From contig CAMLBO010000001.1 of assembly GCA_946478305.1 (NCBI GenBank), forward strand, positions 1 to 64,000: a stretch of DNA of 64,000 nt, in the 5' to 3' direction. Each line of letters begins with the position of its first letter. The first letter of the stretch is position 1. Made by a program: the position numbers and the translations under genes. Under the pieces are notes generated by a model. That model saw only the letters and a list, made by a program, of their open reading frames with translations. It had not been told where the DNA came from and made no database searches. Source of the DNA: an uncultured Enterobacterales bacterium (lineage in GTDB: Bacteria; Pseudomonadota; Gammaproteobacteria; Enterobacterales; Enterobacteriaceae). This document shows positions 50,568 through 61,259 of the stretch, in pieces.

Positions 50568-51224
50568 TTACTGCGGATTGCCATGCAGCAGGGCGGAAAC
50601 ACCCTGGCGGTAACGTTGTTCCAGCGTTTCGCGGTTGGTGGAGGTCACTTCAAGATCGCGCAGACGCCCGTCCTGAATACCGTACACCCAGCCGTGCAAG
50701 GAGACTTTCTGCCCACGCTTCCACGCCGACTGCATCACCGTTGAGTGACCGAGGTTGTAAATCTGCTCAACCACGTTCAGTTCACACAACTTGTTCAGAC
50801 GCTGGTCCGGAGAGAGTTCGCCAAGCAGCGAGCTATGTTTGTACCAGATATCACGAATGTGTAGCAGCCAGTTGTTGATAAGCCCGAGTTCCGGGTTTTC
50901 AACTGCCGCCTGCACGCCGCCGCAGCCGTAGTGACCACAGATGATCACGTGCTCGACTTGCAGTACGTCGATGGCGTATTGCACCACGGACAGACAGTTG
51001 AGGTCGGTGTGAATCACCAGATTCGCCACGTTACGGTGCACAAACAGCTCGCCTGGCTCAAGGCCGGTCAGCTGCTCGGCGGGAACGCGGCTGTCAGAAC
51101 AGCCGATCCACAGAAAGCGGGGTTTTTGCGATTCGGAGAGACGCGCGAAGAAACCTGGGTCCTCTTCCACCATGGTTTTTGACCAAAGGGCGTTATTACT
51201 TTTAAGTGTTTCAATCTCGTTCAT
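50568..51224 (-). CDS. can: Beta-carbonic anhydrase Can
   Basis: Can interconverts CO2 and bicarbonate and supplies bicarbonate for biosynthesis in air. The 218-residue beta-class enzyme has the zinc ligands in [12 protein letters not shown] (Cys, Asp) and CGHYGCGG (His, Cys). I chose the ATG at 51224, which gives [14 protein letters not shown]; the ORF could extend to 51320 but that part is not conserved. Divergent from yadG. Confidence 0.97.
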   Translation of the reverse strand: MNEIETLKSNNALWSKTMVEEDPGFFARLSESQKPRFLWIGCSDSRVPAEQLTGLEPGELFVHRNVANLVIHTDLNCLSVVQYAIDVLQVEHVIICGHYGCGGVQAAVENPELGLINNWLLHIRDIWYKHSSLLGELSPDQRLNKLCELNVVEQIYNLGHSTVMQSAWKRGQKVSLHGWVYGIQDGRLRDLEVTSTNRETLEQRYRQGVSALLHGNPQ

Positions 51225-51373
51225 GGAAGTTAATAGCCTGTAACCAACTAACAGCGATGGGTTAATATAGGGCAACGCAACGCTTTTTAAAACCGATTCA
51301 GCATCTCCAATGATGATCAAATCTTAACGCCAGAATTTATAACAAGGTTCTCTACACAAGGTAAGCTCCACTT

Positions 51374-52297
51374 ATGACATACGCATTAGAACTGGAGAAG
51401 TTAACCAAGACCTACGCCGGTGGCGTGCAGGCTTTGCGCGGCATTGACCTGAAAGTGGAAGCAGGGGATTTTTACGCCCTGCTTGGCCCTAACGGTGCCG
51501 GGAAATCCACTACTATTGGTATCATCAGCTCGCTGGTGAACAAGTCGGCAGGCAAGGTTCGGGTATTTGGTTACGACATTGATAAGGATATTGTTAACGC
51601 CAAGCGCCAGCTCGGGCTGGTGCCGCAGGAGTTCAACTTCAACCCGTTTGAAACCGTCATGCAGGTGGTGGTGAACCAGGCAGGATATTACGGCGTTCCT
51701 CGCCCGCTGGCGTTGCAGCGCGCCGAGAAATACCTCACGCAGCTGGATTTATGGGGCAAGCGCAACGAGCGTTCACGCATGCTTTCTGGCGGGATGAAAC
51801 GCCGTCTGATGATCGCCCGTGCGCTGATGCATGAGCCAAAACTGTTGATCCTCGACGAACCGACTGCCGGTGTGGACATTGAACTGCGCCGTTCTATGTG
51901 GGGCTTCCTCAAAGAGCTGAACGTGCAGGGCACCACCATCATCCTGACCACGCACTATCTGGAAGAAGCCGAAATGCTGTGCCGCAATATCGGCATCATT
52001 CAGGGCGGCCTGCTGGTGGAAAACACCAGTATGAAAGCGCTGCTCTCCAAGCTGAAGTCCGAAACGTTTATCCTTGATTTAGCACCGAAAAGTGCACTGC
52101 CGCATCTGGAAGGGTATCGCAGTCATCTGACCGATACCTCCACCCTCGAAGTGGAAGTGATGCGCGAGCAGGGTCTGAACTCGTTGTTCAGTCAGCTGAG
52201 CAATCAGGGCGTGCAGGTACTGAGTATGCGTAACAAAGCTAACCGTCTGGAAGAGCTGTTTGTCACCCTGGTGAACGGCAGTGAGGAAACAAAATAA
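51374..52297 (+). CDS. yadG: ABC transporter ATP-binding protein YadG
   Basis: YadG is the ATPase of a two-gene ABC-2 type exporter of unknown substrate. The 307-residue protein has Walker A LLGPNGAGKSTT, the signature MLSGGMKRRLM, Walker B LLILDEPTAGVD and the switch His in LTTHYLEEAE. A C-terminal extension of about 80 residues follows the ATPase domain. Its stop overlaps the yadH start by one base (TAATG). Confidence 0.95.
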   Translation: MTYALELEKLTKTYAGGVQALRGIDLKVEAGDFYALLGPNGAGKSTTIGIISSLVNKSAGKVRVFGYDIDKDIVNAKRQLGLVPQEFNFNPFETVMQVVVNQAGYYGVPRPLALQRAEKYLTQLDLWGKRNERSRMLSGGMKRRLMIARALMHEPKLLILDEPTAGVDIELRRSMWGFLKELNVQGTTIILTTHYLEEAEMLCRNIGIIQGGLLVENTSMKALLSKLKSETFILDLAPKSALPHLEGYRSHLTDTSTLEVEVMREQGLNSLFSQLSNQGVQVLSMRNKANRLEELFVTLVNGSEETK

Positions 52298-53067
52298 TGT
52301 CGCAATTGTATTGGGTGGCACTCAAAAGTATCTGGATGAAAGAGATTAACCGGTTTGGGCGCATCTGGATCCAGACGCTGGTACCACCGGTTATTACCAT
52401 GACCCTCTACTTTATCATCTTCGGTAACCTGATTGGTTCGCAGATCGGCAGCATGCACGGCTTCACCTACATGCAATTTATCGTGCCGGGTCTGATCATG
52501 ATGGCGGTTATTACGAACTCCTACGCTAACGTGGCGTCGTCATTTTTCAGCGCCAAGTTCCAGCGAAACATTGAAGAATTGCTGGTGGCACCGGTGCCGA
52601 CGCATGTCGTTATTGCCGGTTATGTGGGCGGTGGTGTGGCACGCGGGATTTGTGTCGGAATTCTGGTCACGGCGATTTCATTGTTCTTCGTACCGCTGGT
52701 GATCCACTCCTGGTGGGTGATTGCACTCACGCTGCTGTTGACGGCGATCCTGTTCTCGCTGGGCGGCTTGTTGAACGCAGTATTTGCGACCAGTTTTGAT
52801 GATATCAGTCTGATCCCGACTTTCGTGCTGACGCCGCTGACTTATCTGGGCGGAGTATTTTACTCGCTCTCCCTGTTGCCGCCAATCTGGCAGGCAGTCT
52901 CCAAGCTGAACCCGATCGTTTATATGATCAGTGGTTTCCGCTATGGATTCCTGGGGATTTCAGACGTACCCCTGGTATTTACCATGGGCGTATTGGTGGC
53001 GTTTATCGCGGTGTTTTATCTGCTGGCGTGGTATTTGATTGAACGTGGGCGCGGTCTGCGTAGTTGA
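52297..53067 (+). CDS. yadH: ABC-2 type transporter permease YadH
   Basis: YadH is the membrane partner of YadG. The 256-residue ABC-2 protein has six hydrophobic segments and the family segments FIVPGLIMMAVITNSYANVASSFF-type (FIVPGLIMMAV, SYANVASSFF) and LTYLGGVFYSLSLLPPIWQ. The pair probably exports a hydrophobic or drug-like compound, but the substrate is unknown. Followed by a terminator shared with panD. Confidence 0.95.
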   Translation: MSQLYWVALKSIWMKEINRFGRIWIQTLVPPVITMTLYFIIFGNLIGSQIGSMHGFTYMQFIVPGLIMMAVITNSYANVASSFFSAKFQRNIEELLVAPVPTHVVIAGYVGGGVARGICVGILVTAISLFFVPLVIHSWWVIALTLLLTAILFSLGGLLNAVFATSFDDISLIPTFVLTPLTYLGGVFYSLSLLPPIWQAVSKLNPIVYMISGFRYGFLGISDVPLVFTMGVLVAFIAVFYLLAWYLIERGRGLRS

Positions 53068-53093
53068 TCTTTGAACGTATGAGGCAATAAGAA

Positions 53094-53120
53094 ACGGGGC
53101 AATCCATGCCCCGTCTCTTT
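53094..53120. terminator. Bidirectional terminator between yadH and panD
   Basis: ACGGGGCA and TGCCCCGT form an 8-base stem with a 5-base loop between convergent genes; CTCTTT follows on + and TTTCTT on the reverse strand. Confidence 0.8.
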
Positions 53121-53144
53121 ATGGTTTTTGACAGGCTTGAAAGC

Positions 53145-53525
53145 TTACGCCACCTGAACCGGCACGGCTTTCGCGGTGCGTTTCAGCTGGTTTTCACCTT
53201 CGAAATAGGCCACTTTTGGCTGATGCTTGCGGGCTTCAACGTCCGACATCTGCACATAGGAGCAGATAATCAGCAGGTCGCCGACGCAGGCACAGCGTGC
53301 TGCGGCGCCGTTGACCGAAATAATACGCGAGCCGCGTTCAGCGGCGATGGCGTAGGTCGAAAAACGCTGACCGTTATCAACGTTATAAATATCGATGGCT
53401 TCGTATTCCAAAATTCCTGAGGCGTCGAGGAAATCCTGATCGATGGCGCAGGAGCCTTCATAGTGTAAATCTGCCTGAGTCACATGCACCCGATGCAGCT
53501 TACCTTGTAACATTGTGCGTACCAT
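53145..53525 (-). CDS. panD: Aspartate 1-decarboxylase proenzyme
   Basis: PanD makes beta-alanine from aspartate for pantothenate. The 126-residue proenzyme self-cleaves between Gly24 and Ser25 in [11 protein letters not shown] to form the pyruvoyl group. Tyr58 in [13 protein letters not shown] is the proton donor. I chose the ATG at 53525 because it gives [13 protein letters not shown]; the ORF could extend upstream to 53606. It lies 107 bases after panC on the same strand. Confidence 0.97.
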   Translation of the reverse strand: MVRTMLQGKLHRVHVTQADLHYEGSCAIDQDFLDASGILEYEAIDIYNVDNGQRFSTYAIAAERGSRIISVNGAAARCACVGDLLIICSYVQMSDVEARKHQPKVAYFEGENQLKRTAKAVPVQVA

Positions 53526-53632
53526 TTCTTCTGCCCTTACTGACGTAAAAAGTCTGAGAACCTGCCTGACTGAGAGACTAAAAATCTCATGCGTCCGATG
53601 ACTCACATAGTTGCCTATCTGACCTGCGCTGT

Positions 53633-54487
53633 CTACTGCGTAAGATCAACCTGCTGGTTATCAATTAACCGCGCTTTGCCAAGCCAGGCGGCCATCAGGA
53701 TCACCGCTGACGTGCTGTCTACGCTCAAGTTCTGCAAGGTTTTGGCGTCGCGGATAAACAGTTCGTCCGGCGTGAAACCGGCTTCACGCAGTTTCTGCGC
53801 CGTCTCTTCCAGCATCTCTTCGGTATGACGCTCGCCCTGACTCAGGCGCTCTGCCAGCTGATTCATGATTTTGGCCAGCTGTGGCGCCGTTTTACGCTCA
53901 TCATGCGTCAAATAACCATTACGTGAACTCAGCGCCAGACCGTCTTTCGCGCGTACCGTAGGTACACCGACAATCTCAAGGTCATAACCCATGTCTTCCA
54001 CCATGGTGCGAATCAGCGCCAGTTGCTGGAAGTCTTTCTGGCCGAAACAGGCCACGTCGGGCTGTACCAGGTTGAACAATTTGCTGACGATGGTAGAAAC
54101 ACCACGGAAATGGCCCGGACGGCTGGCCCCTTCCAAAATCGTGGAGAGTACCGGCACATCGACCTGCGTTTGCGTCGCCAGCCCTTTCGGATAGATATCG
54201 GCAGGCGAGGGGGCGAACACCAGATCCACGCCGCGTTTGTTCAGCTTCTCGCAATCTTCCTGCAGGGTGCGTGGGTAACGTTCGAGATCGTCCGGGCGTT
54301 CAAATTGCATCGGGTTAACAAAAATACTCACCACCACGACATCAGCGCGCGCCTTGGCTTCTTCCACCAGCGTCATGTGGCCTTCGTGCAAATTGCCCAT
54401 GGTCGGTACCAGCGCAATGCGTTTATTGTTCTGGCGGTAAAAGCGAATTTCACGGCGCAGCAGCGGAACGTTTTCAATAATAAGCAC
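53633..54487 (-). CDS. panC: Pantothenate synthetase
   Basis: PanC joins pantoate and beta-alanine using ATP. The 284-residue nucleotidyltransferase-fold protein has the HIGH-like motif in [44 protein letters not shown] and the KMSKS-like ALSSRNGYL. It is 14 bases after panB, forming panB-panC with panD further downstream. Confidence 0.97.
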   Translation of the reverse strand: MLIIENVPLLRREIRFYRQNNKRIALVPTMGNLHEGHMTLVEEAKARADVVVVSIFVNPMQFERPDDLERYPRTLQEDCEKLNKRGVDLVFAPSPADIYPKGLATQTQVDVPVLSTILEGASRPGHFRGVSTIVSKLFNLVQPDVACFGQKDFQQLALIRTMVEDMGYDLEIVGVPTVRAKDGLALSSRNGYLTHDERKTAPQLAKIMNQLAERLSQGERHTEEMLEETAQKLREAGFTPDELFIRDAKTLQNLSVDSTSAVILMAAWLGKARLIDNQQVDLTQ

Positions 54488-54501
54488 GTGGATAACCTTT
54501 C

Positions 54502-55296
54502 TTATTTGAAGCTGTGTTCTTCGCCCGGATAAATTCCCTGAGCAACCTGATCGACATAAAGGCGTACGGCGCTGCGGATATCGCCGGCTTCGCTAAGGAA
54601 ATCTTTAACAAATTTAGCTGTATGGCCGCTGGTAATCCCCAGTGCATCCTGCATCACTAAGATCTGACCGTCGGTAACGTTACCGGCACCGATGCCAATC
54701 ACCGGAATCGACAGCTCTTCCGTTACGCGGCGCGCCAGGTCGACCGGCACGCACTCCAGCACCAGCAACTGTGCACCAGCCTCTTCGAGTGCCAGCGCAT
54801 CATTGACTAACAAATTGGCGGCCACTTCATCGCGCCCCTGGACTTTATACCCGCCGAAAATATTCACCGACTGCGGCGTCAGACCCAGATGGCCGCACAC
54901 CGGTACGGCGCGCTCGGTGAGCATTCTCACCGTGTCGCACAGCCAGCTTCCGCCCTCCAATTTTACCATGTTGGCACCGGCGCGCATCAGCACGGCGGCG
55001 CTGGCAAAAGCCTGCTCCGGCGTGGCATATGTCATGAAGGGCAGGTCAGCCAGCAACAACGCCAGCGGTGCACCACGGCGCACGCAGCGTGTGTGGTAGG
55101 CAATCTCTTCGATGGTGACCGGCAGGGTGGAATCATTGCCCTGCATGACCATGCCGAGCGAATCGCCAACCAGCATCACATTGACGCCCTGTTCCGCGAA
55201 CAGTTGGGCAAAGCTGGAATCGTAGGCGGTGAGGGTGGCGAACTTATGGTTGTCTTGTTTCCACTGGCGTAACTGACTCAGGGTGGTAGCTTTCAT
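54502..55296 (-). CDS. panB: Ketopantoate hydroxymethyltransferase
   Basis: PanB transfers a hydroxymethyl group from methylene-tetrahydrofolate to ketoisovalerate, starting pantothenate synthesis. The 264-residue TIM-barrel has [13 protein letters not shown] (Mg ligand Asp), [12 protein letters not shown], and the catalytic Glu region LVLECVPV, with [16 protein letters not shown] chose the ATG at 55296 with AGGAAGATC upstream; the longer frame to 55362 is not conserved. Divergent from qseB. Confidence 0.96.
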   Translation of the reverse strand: MKATTLSQLRQWKQDNHKFATLTAYDSSFAQLFAEQGVNVMLVGDSLGMVMQGNDSTLPVTIEEIAYHTRCVRRGAPLALLLADLPFMTYATPEQAFASAAVLMRAGANMVKLEGGSWLCDTVRMLTERAVPVCGHLGLTPQSVNIFGGYKVQGRDEVAANLLVNDALALEEAGAQLLVLECVPVDLARRVTEELSIPVIGIGAGNVTDGQILVMQDALGITSGHTAKFVKDFLSEAGDIRSAVRLYVDQVAQGIYPGEEHSFK

Positions 55297-55385
55297 GGGA
55301 TCTTCCTGTGAACAATTCATACTGTGAATATCTTGCAAGCATTCTACTGTATGACCTGACAAGCAGATAGTGAAGTTCCGAACAT

Positions 55386-55418
55386 CTTAAGAACCGCTTA
55401 ATAAGCCTGGCGTATAAT
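55386..55418 (+). promoter_or_regulatory. PmrA/QseB-like box and -10 element before qseB
   Basis: CTTAAG-N5-CTTAAT (55386-55402) is a direct repeat matching the PmrA/QseB box pattern CTTAA-N6-CTTAA. It overlaps the expected -35 position of a perfect -10 TATAAT at 55413-55418. Autoregulation of qseBC is likely (inference). Confidence 0.6.
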
Positions 55419-55452
55419 AGGGACATGGAAGTCTGAGGATATTGAGGAGACT

Positions 55453-56151
55453 ATGCGCATTCTGCTGATAGAAGACGACAAGATGATCGGTGACGGTATC
55501 CGAGCCGGGTTGGGGAAGCTGGGTTTCACGCTCGACTGGTTCACTGACGGGCTGGTTGGCAAGGCGGCGCTCGACAGCGCGCCTTATGATGCCGTGATCC
55601 TCGATCTCAGCCTGCCGGGAATGGACGGTATGCAGCTGCTTAAAGCGTGGCGTCAGGCCGGAAAAGATACGCCGGTCTTGATTCTTACCGCCCGCGATGC
55701 CCTTGAACAACGGGTTAGCGGGTTGCAGGCCGGCGCCGACGATTATCTGTGTAAGCCCTTTGCACTGGTGGAAGTGGCAGCACGTTTGCAGGCTTTGATC
55801 CGCCGCCGTCACGGGCAAATTACGCCGAAAATTACCCACGGTATTTTGGAATTTGACCCGGCGCTGCGCAGCATCGCCATCAATGGCGAGCCGGTTGTGC
55901 TGACCCCGCGTGAAATCACGGTGCTTGAGCTGTTCCTCAATAACAAAGGCCGCGTCTTACCACGTCCACTGATTCAGGAAAAACTCTACAACTGGGATGA
56001 TGACGTTAGCAGCAACGCCGTCGAAGTGCATATTCATCATCTGCGTAAAAAGCTGGGTAACGGTTTTATCCGCACCGTTCACGGCGTCGGTTATACCCTC
56101 GGGGATGCCATGAACGATGTAGCAGACAACGCCGCCGGAGAAAATGCGTGA
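55453..56151 (+). CDS. qseB: Response regulator QseB
   Basis: QseB is an OmpR/PhoB-type regulator controlled by QseC. The 232-residue protein has a receiver domain with the acidic pocket IEDDK, phosphate-accepting Asp51 in [12 protein letters not shown], Thr in LTARD and Lys in LCKPFAL, and a C-terminal winged helix with [21 protein letters not shown]-type motif ([27 protein letters not shown]). It is about 13 residues longer than E. coli QseB at the C-terminus. Overlaps qseC by 4 bases. E. coli has qseBC elsewhere on the chromosome. Confidence 0.88.
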   Translation: MRILLIEDDKMIGDGIRAGLGKLGFTLDWFTDGLVGKAALDSAPYDAVILDLSLPGMDGMQLLKAWRQAGKDTPVLILTARDALEQRVSGLQAGADDYLCKPFALVEVAARLQALIRRRHGQITPKITHGILEFDPALRSIAINGEPVVLTPREITVLELFLNNKGRVLPRPLIQEKLYNWDDDVSSNAVEVHIHHLRKKLGNGFIRTVHGVGYTLGDAMNDVADNAAGENA

Positions 56152-57521
56152 AGTCGCGTTTCAGAAATCTCAGTTTACGCCTGCGCCTGATCCTGCTGTT
56201 TGGCATGCTGGCGCTGGTCACCTGGTTGGTGGCATCGCTCGTGGCTTGGCATCAGACCCGTCACAACATCAACGAAGTCTTTGATACACAACAGATGCTG
56301 TTCGCCAAACGGCTGGCAGCCACCGGCGTGGGCGATATGTTGCTGCAAAATCATGAAGTGCGCCTGCCTGAGACGAAAAAGCTGGTGCGTAAAGGCGAGC
56401 GCGGCCATACCGATGATGACGCTCTGACGTTTGCCATCTTTGATCTGCAAGGCAAGATGCTGCTTAACGACGGCGAAAATGGCAGGAAGATCCGCTTTGA
56501 TAAAAATACTCAGGGCTTTACTGACAGCGAAATTAATAACGATGACGACCAATGGCGACTGCTGTGGCTGACCACTACTGACGGGCGTTTTCGCATCGCC
56601 GTGGGGCAGGAATACGATTACCGCAATGACATGGCATGGAACCTGGTCTCTGGGCAGCTGTTGCCCTGGCTGGCCTGTTTGCCAATATTGCTGTTGGCAA
56701 TGATGGTGATGATCGGTCTGGAGCTGCGGCCGCTGCGCCGTGTGGCAGACGATCTTGGGCGACGCGCACCGGATGATGCCTCGCCTATCTCTACCGACCG
56801 CGTGCCCTGCGAAGTGCTGCCACTGGTGGAATCCCTTAACTCACTGTTCATCCGTACCGGCGATATGCTGGTACGCGAGCGACGTTTTACCTCGGACGCA
56901 GCCCATGAACTGCGCAGCCCCCTGGCCGCCCTGCGGGTACAAACCGAAGTGGTGCAGCTTTCCGGTGATGATACCGAAATGCGTGAACATGCATTGCAAA
57001 ATCTCACCACCAGCATCGACCGCGCCACAAGACTGGTCGATCAGCTTTTGACGCTCTCCAGGCTTGAATCTTTCAGCAGCCTGGATGAGCTGGAACTCAT
57101 TGACTGGGCAGGGCTGATTTCACAAAACCTGGGCGTGCAGGACGCGGCTGCCCATGCTAAAGGCATCGCATTACGGTTTGAACAGAGTGATGCACCGGCG
57201 CCTATGCAGGGGCAATCCCTGTTACTGTCCCTGATGTTACGCAATCTGGTGGACAACGCGGTGCGCTATTCACCGGCAGGATCGACTGTGACTGTACGGC
57301 TGAACCAGCAGGGCATCGATGTCGAAGATCAGGGGCCGGGGATTTCAGATGAACATCTGGCAAGGCTGGGCGAGCGTTTTTACCGTCCGCCGGGGCAGGA
57401 GCAGACAGGCAGTGGTCTGGGGGTATCGATTGTGAAGCGTATCGCGCAACTGCACGGGCTTCACGTGGTATATCGTAACCGGGCTGAAGGGGGATTGCGG
57501 GTAGAAGTTCGGACAGAATAA
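56148..57521 (+). CDS. qseC: Sensor histidine kinase QseC
   Basis: QseC is the membrane sensor kinase paired with QseB; the E. coli protein responds to epinephrine and autoinducer-3. The 457-residue protein has membrane helices at about residues 12-35 and 165-185 around a periplasmic sensor ([20 protein letters not shown]-like segment), a HAMP region, the phospho-accepting His in [14 protein letters not shown], the N-box [14 protein letters not shown], and G-boxes DQGPGIS and GSGLGVSIV. It converges on folK with 11 bases between stop codons and no clear terminator. Confidence 0.88.
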   Translation: MKSRFRNLSLRLRLILLFGMLALVTWLVASLVAWHQTRHNINEVFDTQQMLFAKRLAATGVGDMLLQNHEVRLPETKKLVRKGERGHTDDDALTFAIFDLQGKMLLNDGENGRKIRFDKNTQGFTDSEINNDDDQWRLLWLTTTDGRFRIAVGQEYDYRNDMAWNLVSGQLLPWLACLPILLLAMMVMIGLELRPLRRVADDLGRRAPDDASPISTDRVPCEVLPLVESLNSLFIRTGDMLVRERRFTSDAAHELRSPLAALRVQTEVVQLSGDDTEMREHALQNLTTSIDRATRLVDQLLTLSRLESFSSLDELELIDWAGLISQNLGVQDAAAHAKGIALRFEQSDAPAPMQGQSLLLSLMLRNLVDNAVRYSPAGSTVTVRLNQQGIDVEDQGPGISDEHLARLGERFYRPPGQEQTGSGLGVSIVKRIAQLHGLHVVYRNRAEGGLRVEVRTE

Positions 57522-57532
57522 ATGGGGAAGGG

Positions 57533-58012
57533 TTACCAGCGTTCCAGACCATTGCGTGGGACGCGGGTCAAGATCTCCTGCAGAGATTCTCCATCGGGGA
57601 AAATCAGTTCCGGTGCAATGTCCGCCAGCGGGTAAAGCATAAACTCACGGTTCTTCATGTCGTAATGCGGCACAGTTAACCGTTCGGTGGCGATCGTCTG
57701 GTTGCCGTACAGCAGCATGTCTAAATCCAACGTACGTGGGCCCCAGCGCTCGGCTTTACGTACGCGTCCCTGATTCTGTTCAATCGCCTGAGTGGCATCA
57801 AGCAGCTCTTCAGCGGGTAACTGACTATCAAGGGCCACCACCGCGTTGAGAAAATCGGGCTGATTTTGCGGACCTAGCGGTTTACTGCGGTAAAACGGGG
57901 AACAGACCACCAGTTTGGTGCGGGGCATGTGCGCCAGAGCTTCCAGCGCACAGTTAACCTGGTCTACAGGCTTAGCAAGGTTACTGCCCAGCGCAATGTA
58001 GACCCGGATCAT
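57533..58012 (-). CDS. folK: Hydroxymethyldihydropterin pyrophosphokinase
   Basis: FolK pyrophosphorylates 6-hydroxymethyl-7,8-dihydropterin in folate synthesis. The 159-residue protein has the N-terminal [10 protein letters not shown], the signature [15 protein letters not shown] with the Mg-binding Asp pair, and [16 protein letters not shown]. It overlaps pcnB by four bases (ATGA), as in E. coli. Confidence 0.97.
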   Translation of the reverse strand: MIRVYIALGSNLAKPVDQVNCALEALAHMPRTKLVVCSPFYRSKPLGPQNQPDFLNAVVALDSQLPAEELLDATQAIEQNQGRVRKAERWGPRTLDLDMLLYGNQTIATERLTVPHYDMKNREFMLYPLADIAPELIFPDGESLQEILTRVPRNGLERW

Positions 58013-59751
58013 TGACCGCTTTCCTTACGCGGTGCGCGCTTGCGCGGACGACGCGTACGGGTGCGGCGCGGAGCGACGTCATCGCCCAGCGTACCCAGCA
58101 TGTTTTTCTGCGAGGCCGGTGTCGCTTCCTGGAACTCGCTCCACCATTCAGTCAGGCTCTGCAATTCACGATGCTGTTCTACTTCTGCACGCAGTGCCAG
58201 TAAATCGAAGGCGGCGCGGAACTTAGGATGTTCCATTAGTTTATGCGCGCGTTTACCCTGACGGCGCGACAGGCGCAGTTGCAAGGCCCAGATGTCACGC
58301 ACCAGCGTCGTAATACGTTTCGGAATGGCCAGTGAGCGGCACTGCTCGTCGAGCACGTCGTTCATCGCCAGCGAGAACGCATCGTAATAGGTCAGACCGC
58401 CTTCCTGCGCCAGCTTCTGTGCATGTTCAATCACCGGATACCACAGCATGGCAGCGAACAGGAATGCCGGATTGACGCGCTGATCGTTTTGCAGACGGAA
58501 GTCAGTGTTTTTCAGCACCTGAATCAGAATGCGTTCCATCGGGCTATCGCCCTGCTCGGTGAACTGGCTGGCAATCAGCGGGAACAGCGGCTGGAATAAC
58601 TGGTATTCGCAGAGCTTCAGGTAGGTCTGATAACCATAACCGGACTGCAATAATTTCAGCGACTCTTCAAACAGACGGGCCGGCGGTATCTCCTGTAACA
58701 GGGTCGCCAGACGCGGAATAGGTTCTGCCGTTTCCGGGCTGATCTTCATATCCAGCTTGGCGGCGAAACGCACGGCACGCAGCATACGCACCGGATCTTC
58801 GCGGTAGCGGGTTTCAGGGTCGCCAATCAGACGGATAATGCCGTTTTCTAAGTCGCGCAGACCGCCGGTGTAATCACGCACGGTGAAATCGGCCACGCCG
58901 TAATAGAGGCTGTTGATGGTGAAGTCGCGGCGCTGGGCGTCATCTTCGATGGTGCCGAAAATGTTGTCGCGCAGCAGCATGCCGTTCACTGCCTGCTGGG
59001 AAGAGTTCTTGTCTTCTGGCTCTTCTTCCAGCTGTTCGTGATGACCACGGAAGGTGGCAACTTCAATAATTTCCGGGCCGAACATGACGTGTGCAAGGCG
59101 GAAACGGCGACCGACCAGACGGCAGTTGCGGAACAGTTTGCGTACCTGATCCGGCGTGGCGTTGGTAGTGATATCGAAATCTTTAGGTTTCTTTTCCAGC
59201 AGTAAATCACGCACACCACCCCCGACCAGGTAGGCTTCATAGCCAGACTTGTTCAGACGGTAGAGGACTTTCAGTGCGTTTTCGCTGATATCACGACGGG
59301 AAATATTGTGCTCGTCGCGCGGAATAATGGTGATGGCACGCGTCTCACCCGCATAGTCAAACGACGCACGCGGTTTGGACGGATGTTCAGTGACATAACG
59401 CTCAATAATAGGCTGATGTTCACCACGTGGTGAGTCGCTGGCCGGGCGACGGTTGCCATGGTTCGCGCTATGGCGCGGGCCCGCCCCCTGTGAAGAGGGA
59501 GTGTTTCGACGATCGCCCCGGTCATTGCGGTGAGCGTTTTCATCCCGGCGGCCACGGTTATCGCGGCTGCCGCTGCGTTCGCGGCGTGGGACTGGGGCCG
59601 TCTTCACGTTGCCTTCAGCCAAGGGCGTGGTATCGCGATGGGTTTTATCTTCGCGAAGAGGGGCCTGTTCAGGCACCGCAGTTTCTTCACGAATGACTTT
59701 ATCTTCACGAACTAGCACCTTACGGCAAAAATTGGCTACTCGGGTAAAAAT
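58009..59751 (-). CDS. pcnB: Poly(A) polymerase I with enlarged N-terminus and AUU start
   Basis: PcnB adds poly(A) tails that mark RNA for decay and controls ColE1-type plasmid copy number. The catalytic core has [22 protein letters not shown] with the two Asp, and [11 protein letters not shown]; the C-terminus is Arg-rich. I place the start at an ATT codon (59751) preceded by GAGGTG, giving [16 protein letters not shown], matching E. coli, where pcnB starts at AUU. The 580 residues exceed E. coli (465) by about 115, due to a low-complexity Arg/Asp/Asn/Pro-rich insert at about residues 17-138 between the N-terminal peptide and the core. Confidence 0.92.
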   Translation of the reverse strand: MFTRVANFCRKVLVREDKVIREETAVPEQAPLREDKTHRDTTPLAEGNVKTAPVPRRERSGSRDNRGRRDENAHRNDRGDRRNTPSSQGAGPRHSANHGNRRPASDSPRGEHQPIIERYVTEHPSKPRASFDYAGETRAITIIPRDEHNISRRDISENALKVLYRLNKSGYEAYLVGGGVRDLLLEKKPKDFDITTNATPDQVRKLFRNCRLVGRRFRLAHVMFGPEIIEVATFRGHHEQLEEEPEDKNSSQQAVNGMLLRDNIFGTIEDDAQRRDFTINSLYYGVADFTVRDYTGGLRDLENGIIRLIGDPETRYREDPVRMLRAVRFAAKLDMKISPETAEPIPRLATLLQEIPPARLFEESLKLLQSGYGYQTYLKLCEYQLFQPLFPLIASQFTEQGDSPMERILIQVLKNTDFRLQNDQRVNPAFLFAAMLWYPVIEHAQKLAQEGGLTYYDAFSLAMNDVLDEQCRSLAIPKRITTLVRDIWALQLRLSRRQGKRAHKLMEHPKFRAAFDLLALRAEVEQHRELQSLTEWWSEFQEATPASQKNMLGTLGDDVAPRRTRTRRPRKRAPRKESGQ

Positions 59752-59822
59752 GGGACACCTCGATAGTGACTGAAAAAAAATGACGCGACGCAAAAACAGC
59801 GGCTAATCATAGCTCACACTGG

Positions 59823-60737
59823 CTACTTTGAGAATGCCGAAGTCAAATCTGCTGGTGCTTTCGCATCCTGGCGCGGCATCAGTGCCGGCGTCCAATGGTC
59901 TGTCGCCCAACGTAAGAGTAAATCTACTGGCATATCCTGCCAGTTTTCCGGCAGAGTTTGGCCTAAAAATTGTAACGCTTTCAATAAGACCGGACGGGGA
60001 TCACCTTCCGGTAATGCCGGGGCGTGATTCTGTTTGGAGAGTTTGTCCCCATGAGCATTCACCGCCAGCGGCAGATGCAAATAACCCGGCTGCGGATAGC
60101 CCAGGTGTTGATAAAGCGAAATTTGCCGCACGGTGGGTTCAATTAAATCCGCGCCACGCACAATATGATTCACACCCTGATAGTGGTCATCCACCACGAC
60201 TGCCAGATTATAAGCAAACAGGCCGTCGCGGCGGCGAATGATAAAATCTTCTTCGGCCAGCTCTGGTGTGGCATGCAACTGCCCTTGAAAATCGTCTTCA
60301 AACGTATAAATCGGGCGCGTCTGGCGCAAACGGATGGCGGCGTTTTCAGAACCCAGAGCCAAATGACGACAATGTCCATCGTAGGTGCCGCCAAGCTGGC
60401 CAATTCGCTGACGTGTGCAGGTGCAGTGATAGCTTAGCCCCTGCTGGCGCAAAGTATCGAGCGCGGCGAGGTAGGCATCATGACGCTTTGACTGCCAGAC
60501 GATCTCGCCGTCCCAGTGCAGCCCGAAACGTTCCAGTGTGGCCAGAATGCTGTCGGCAGAGCCCGGGATCTCACGCGGCGGATCCAGATCGTCAATGCGT
60601 ACCAGCCAACGTCCCCGCATCGAACGGGCGTGCAAATAGCTACCAAGTGCGGCAATCAGGGAACCAAAATGGAGAACGCCGGAGGGCGAGGGAGCAAAAC
60701 GACCAACATAGCGCGTAGCGCAGTGAGAATCAGACAT
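59823..60737 (-). CDS. gluQ: Glutamyl-Q tRNA(Asp) synthetase
   Basis: GluQ attaches glutamate to queuosine in the anticodon of tRNA(Asp). The 304-residue protein is a shortened GluRS without an anticodon-binding domain. It has the HIGH-like [11 protein letters not shown], the zinc site CTCTRQRI...YDGHC, and [12 protein letters not shown] in place of KMSKS. The ATG at 60737 fits the family N-terminus ([17 protein letters not shown]); a longer frame to 60779 overlaps the dksA-gluQ hairpin and is unlikely. Downstream of dksA. Confidence 0.95.
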   Translation of the reverse strand: MSDSHCATRYVGRFAPSPSGVLHFGSLIAALGSYLHARSMRGRWLVRIDDLDPPREIPGSADSILATLERFGLHWDGEIVWQSKRHDAYLAALDTLRQQGLSYHCTCTRQRIGQLGGTYDGHCRHLALGSENAAIRLRQTRPIYTFEDDFQGQLHATPELAEEDFIIRRRDGLFAYNLAVVVDDHYQGVNHIVRGADLIEPTVRQISLYQHLGYPQPGYLHLPLAVNAHGDKLSKQNHAPALPEGDPRPVLLKALQFLGQTLPENWQDMPVDLLLRWATDHWTPALMPRQDAKAPADLTSAFSK

Positions 60738-60765
60738 AGGACAGGAACATCTTCTAGAGAGGGAA

Positions 60766-60790
60766 CGCGGTGCATACATGATGCACCGCG
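60766..60790 (-). terminator. Hairpin between dksA and gluQ
   Basis: CGCGGTGCAT and ATGCACCGCG form a perfect 10-base stem with a 5-base loop, followed on the reverse strand by TTCCC rather than a T-run. A transcription terminator between these two genes has been reported in Shigella flexneri, so this likely limits gluQ transcription. Confidence 0.7.
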
Positions 60791-60803
60791 TGGGACCCGA
60801 GAC

Positions 60804-61259
60804 TTAACCAGCCATCTGCTTTTCGCGGATTTCAGCCAGTGTCTTACAGTCAATGCACAAATCGGCGGTAGGACGAGCTTCAAGACGGCGGATGCCGATC
60901 TCAACGCCGCAGGAATCGCAGTAACCGAAATCCTCGTCTTCCACTTTTTTCAGTGTTTTTTCAATTTTTTTAATCAGCTTACGTTCGCGGTCGCGGTTAC
61001 GCAGTTCAAGGCTGAATTCTTCTTCCTGAGCGGCACGGTCGACCGGATCCGGGAAGTTTGCAGCTTCGTCCTGCATGTGCGTAACGGTACGGTCAACTTC
61101 ATCCCTGAGCTGATTGCGCCACGCTTCAAGAATCTTTTTGAAGTGGGTCAGCTGAGCGACGTTCATGTACTCTTCGCCTGGCTTCTCTTGGTATGGTTCT
61201 ACCCCAGCGATGGCGAGAATGCTCAAGGACGATGTCTTACGGGTTTGCCCTTCTTGCAT
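60804..61259 (-). CDS. dksA: RNA polymerase-binding factor DksA
   Basis: DksA enters the RNA polymerase secondary channel and with ppGpp controls rRNA and amino acid promoters. The 151-residue protein has the coiled-coil tip with the acidic pair in [11 protein letters not shown] (Asp71, Asp74) and the zinc finger [10 protein letters not shown]...LCIDCK. Length equals E. coli. The ATG follows GGAGAAGC. Upstream is a 247-base gap to sfsA that probably holds its promoter. Confidence 0.98.
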   Translation of the reverse strand: MQEGQTRKTSSLSILAIAGVEPYQEKPGEEYMNVAQLTHFKKILEAWRNQLRDEVDRTVTHMQDEAANFPDPVDRAAQEEEFSLELRNRDRERKLIKKIEKTLKKVEDEDFGYCDSCGVEIGIRRLEARPTADLCIDCKTLAEIREKQMAG

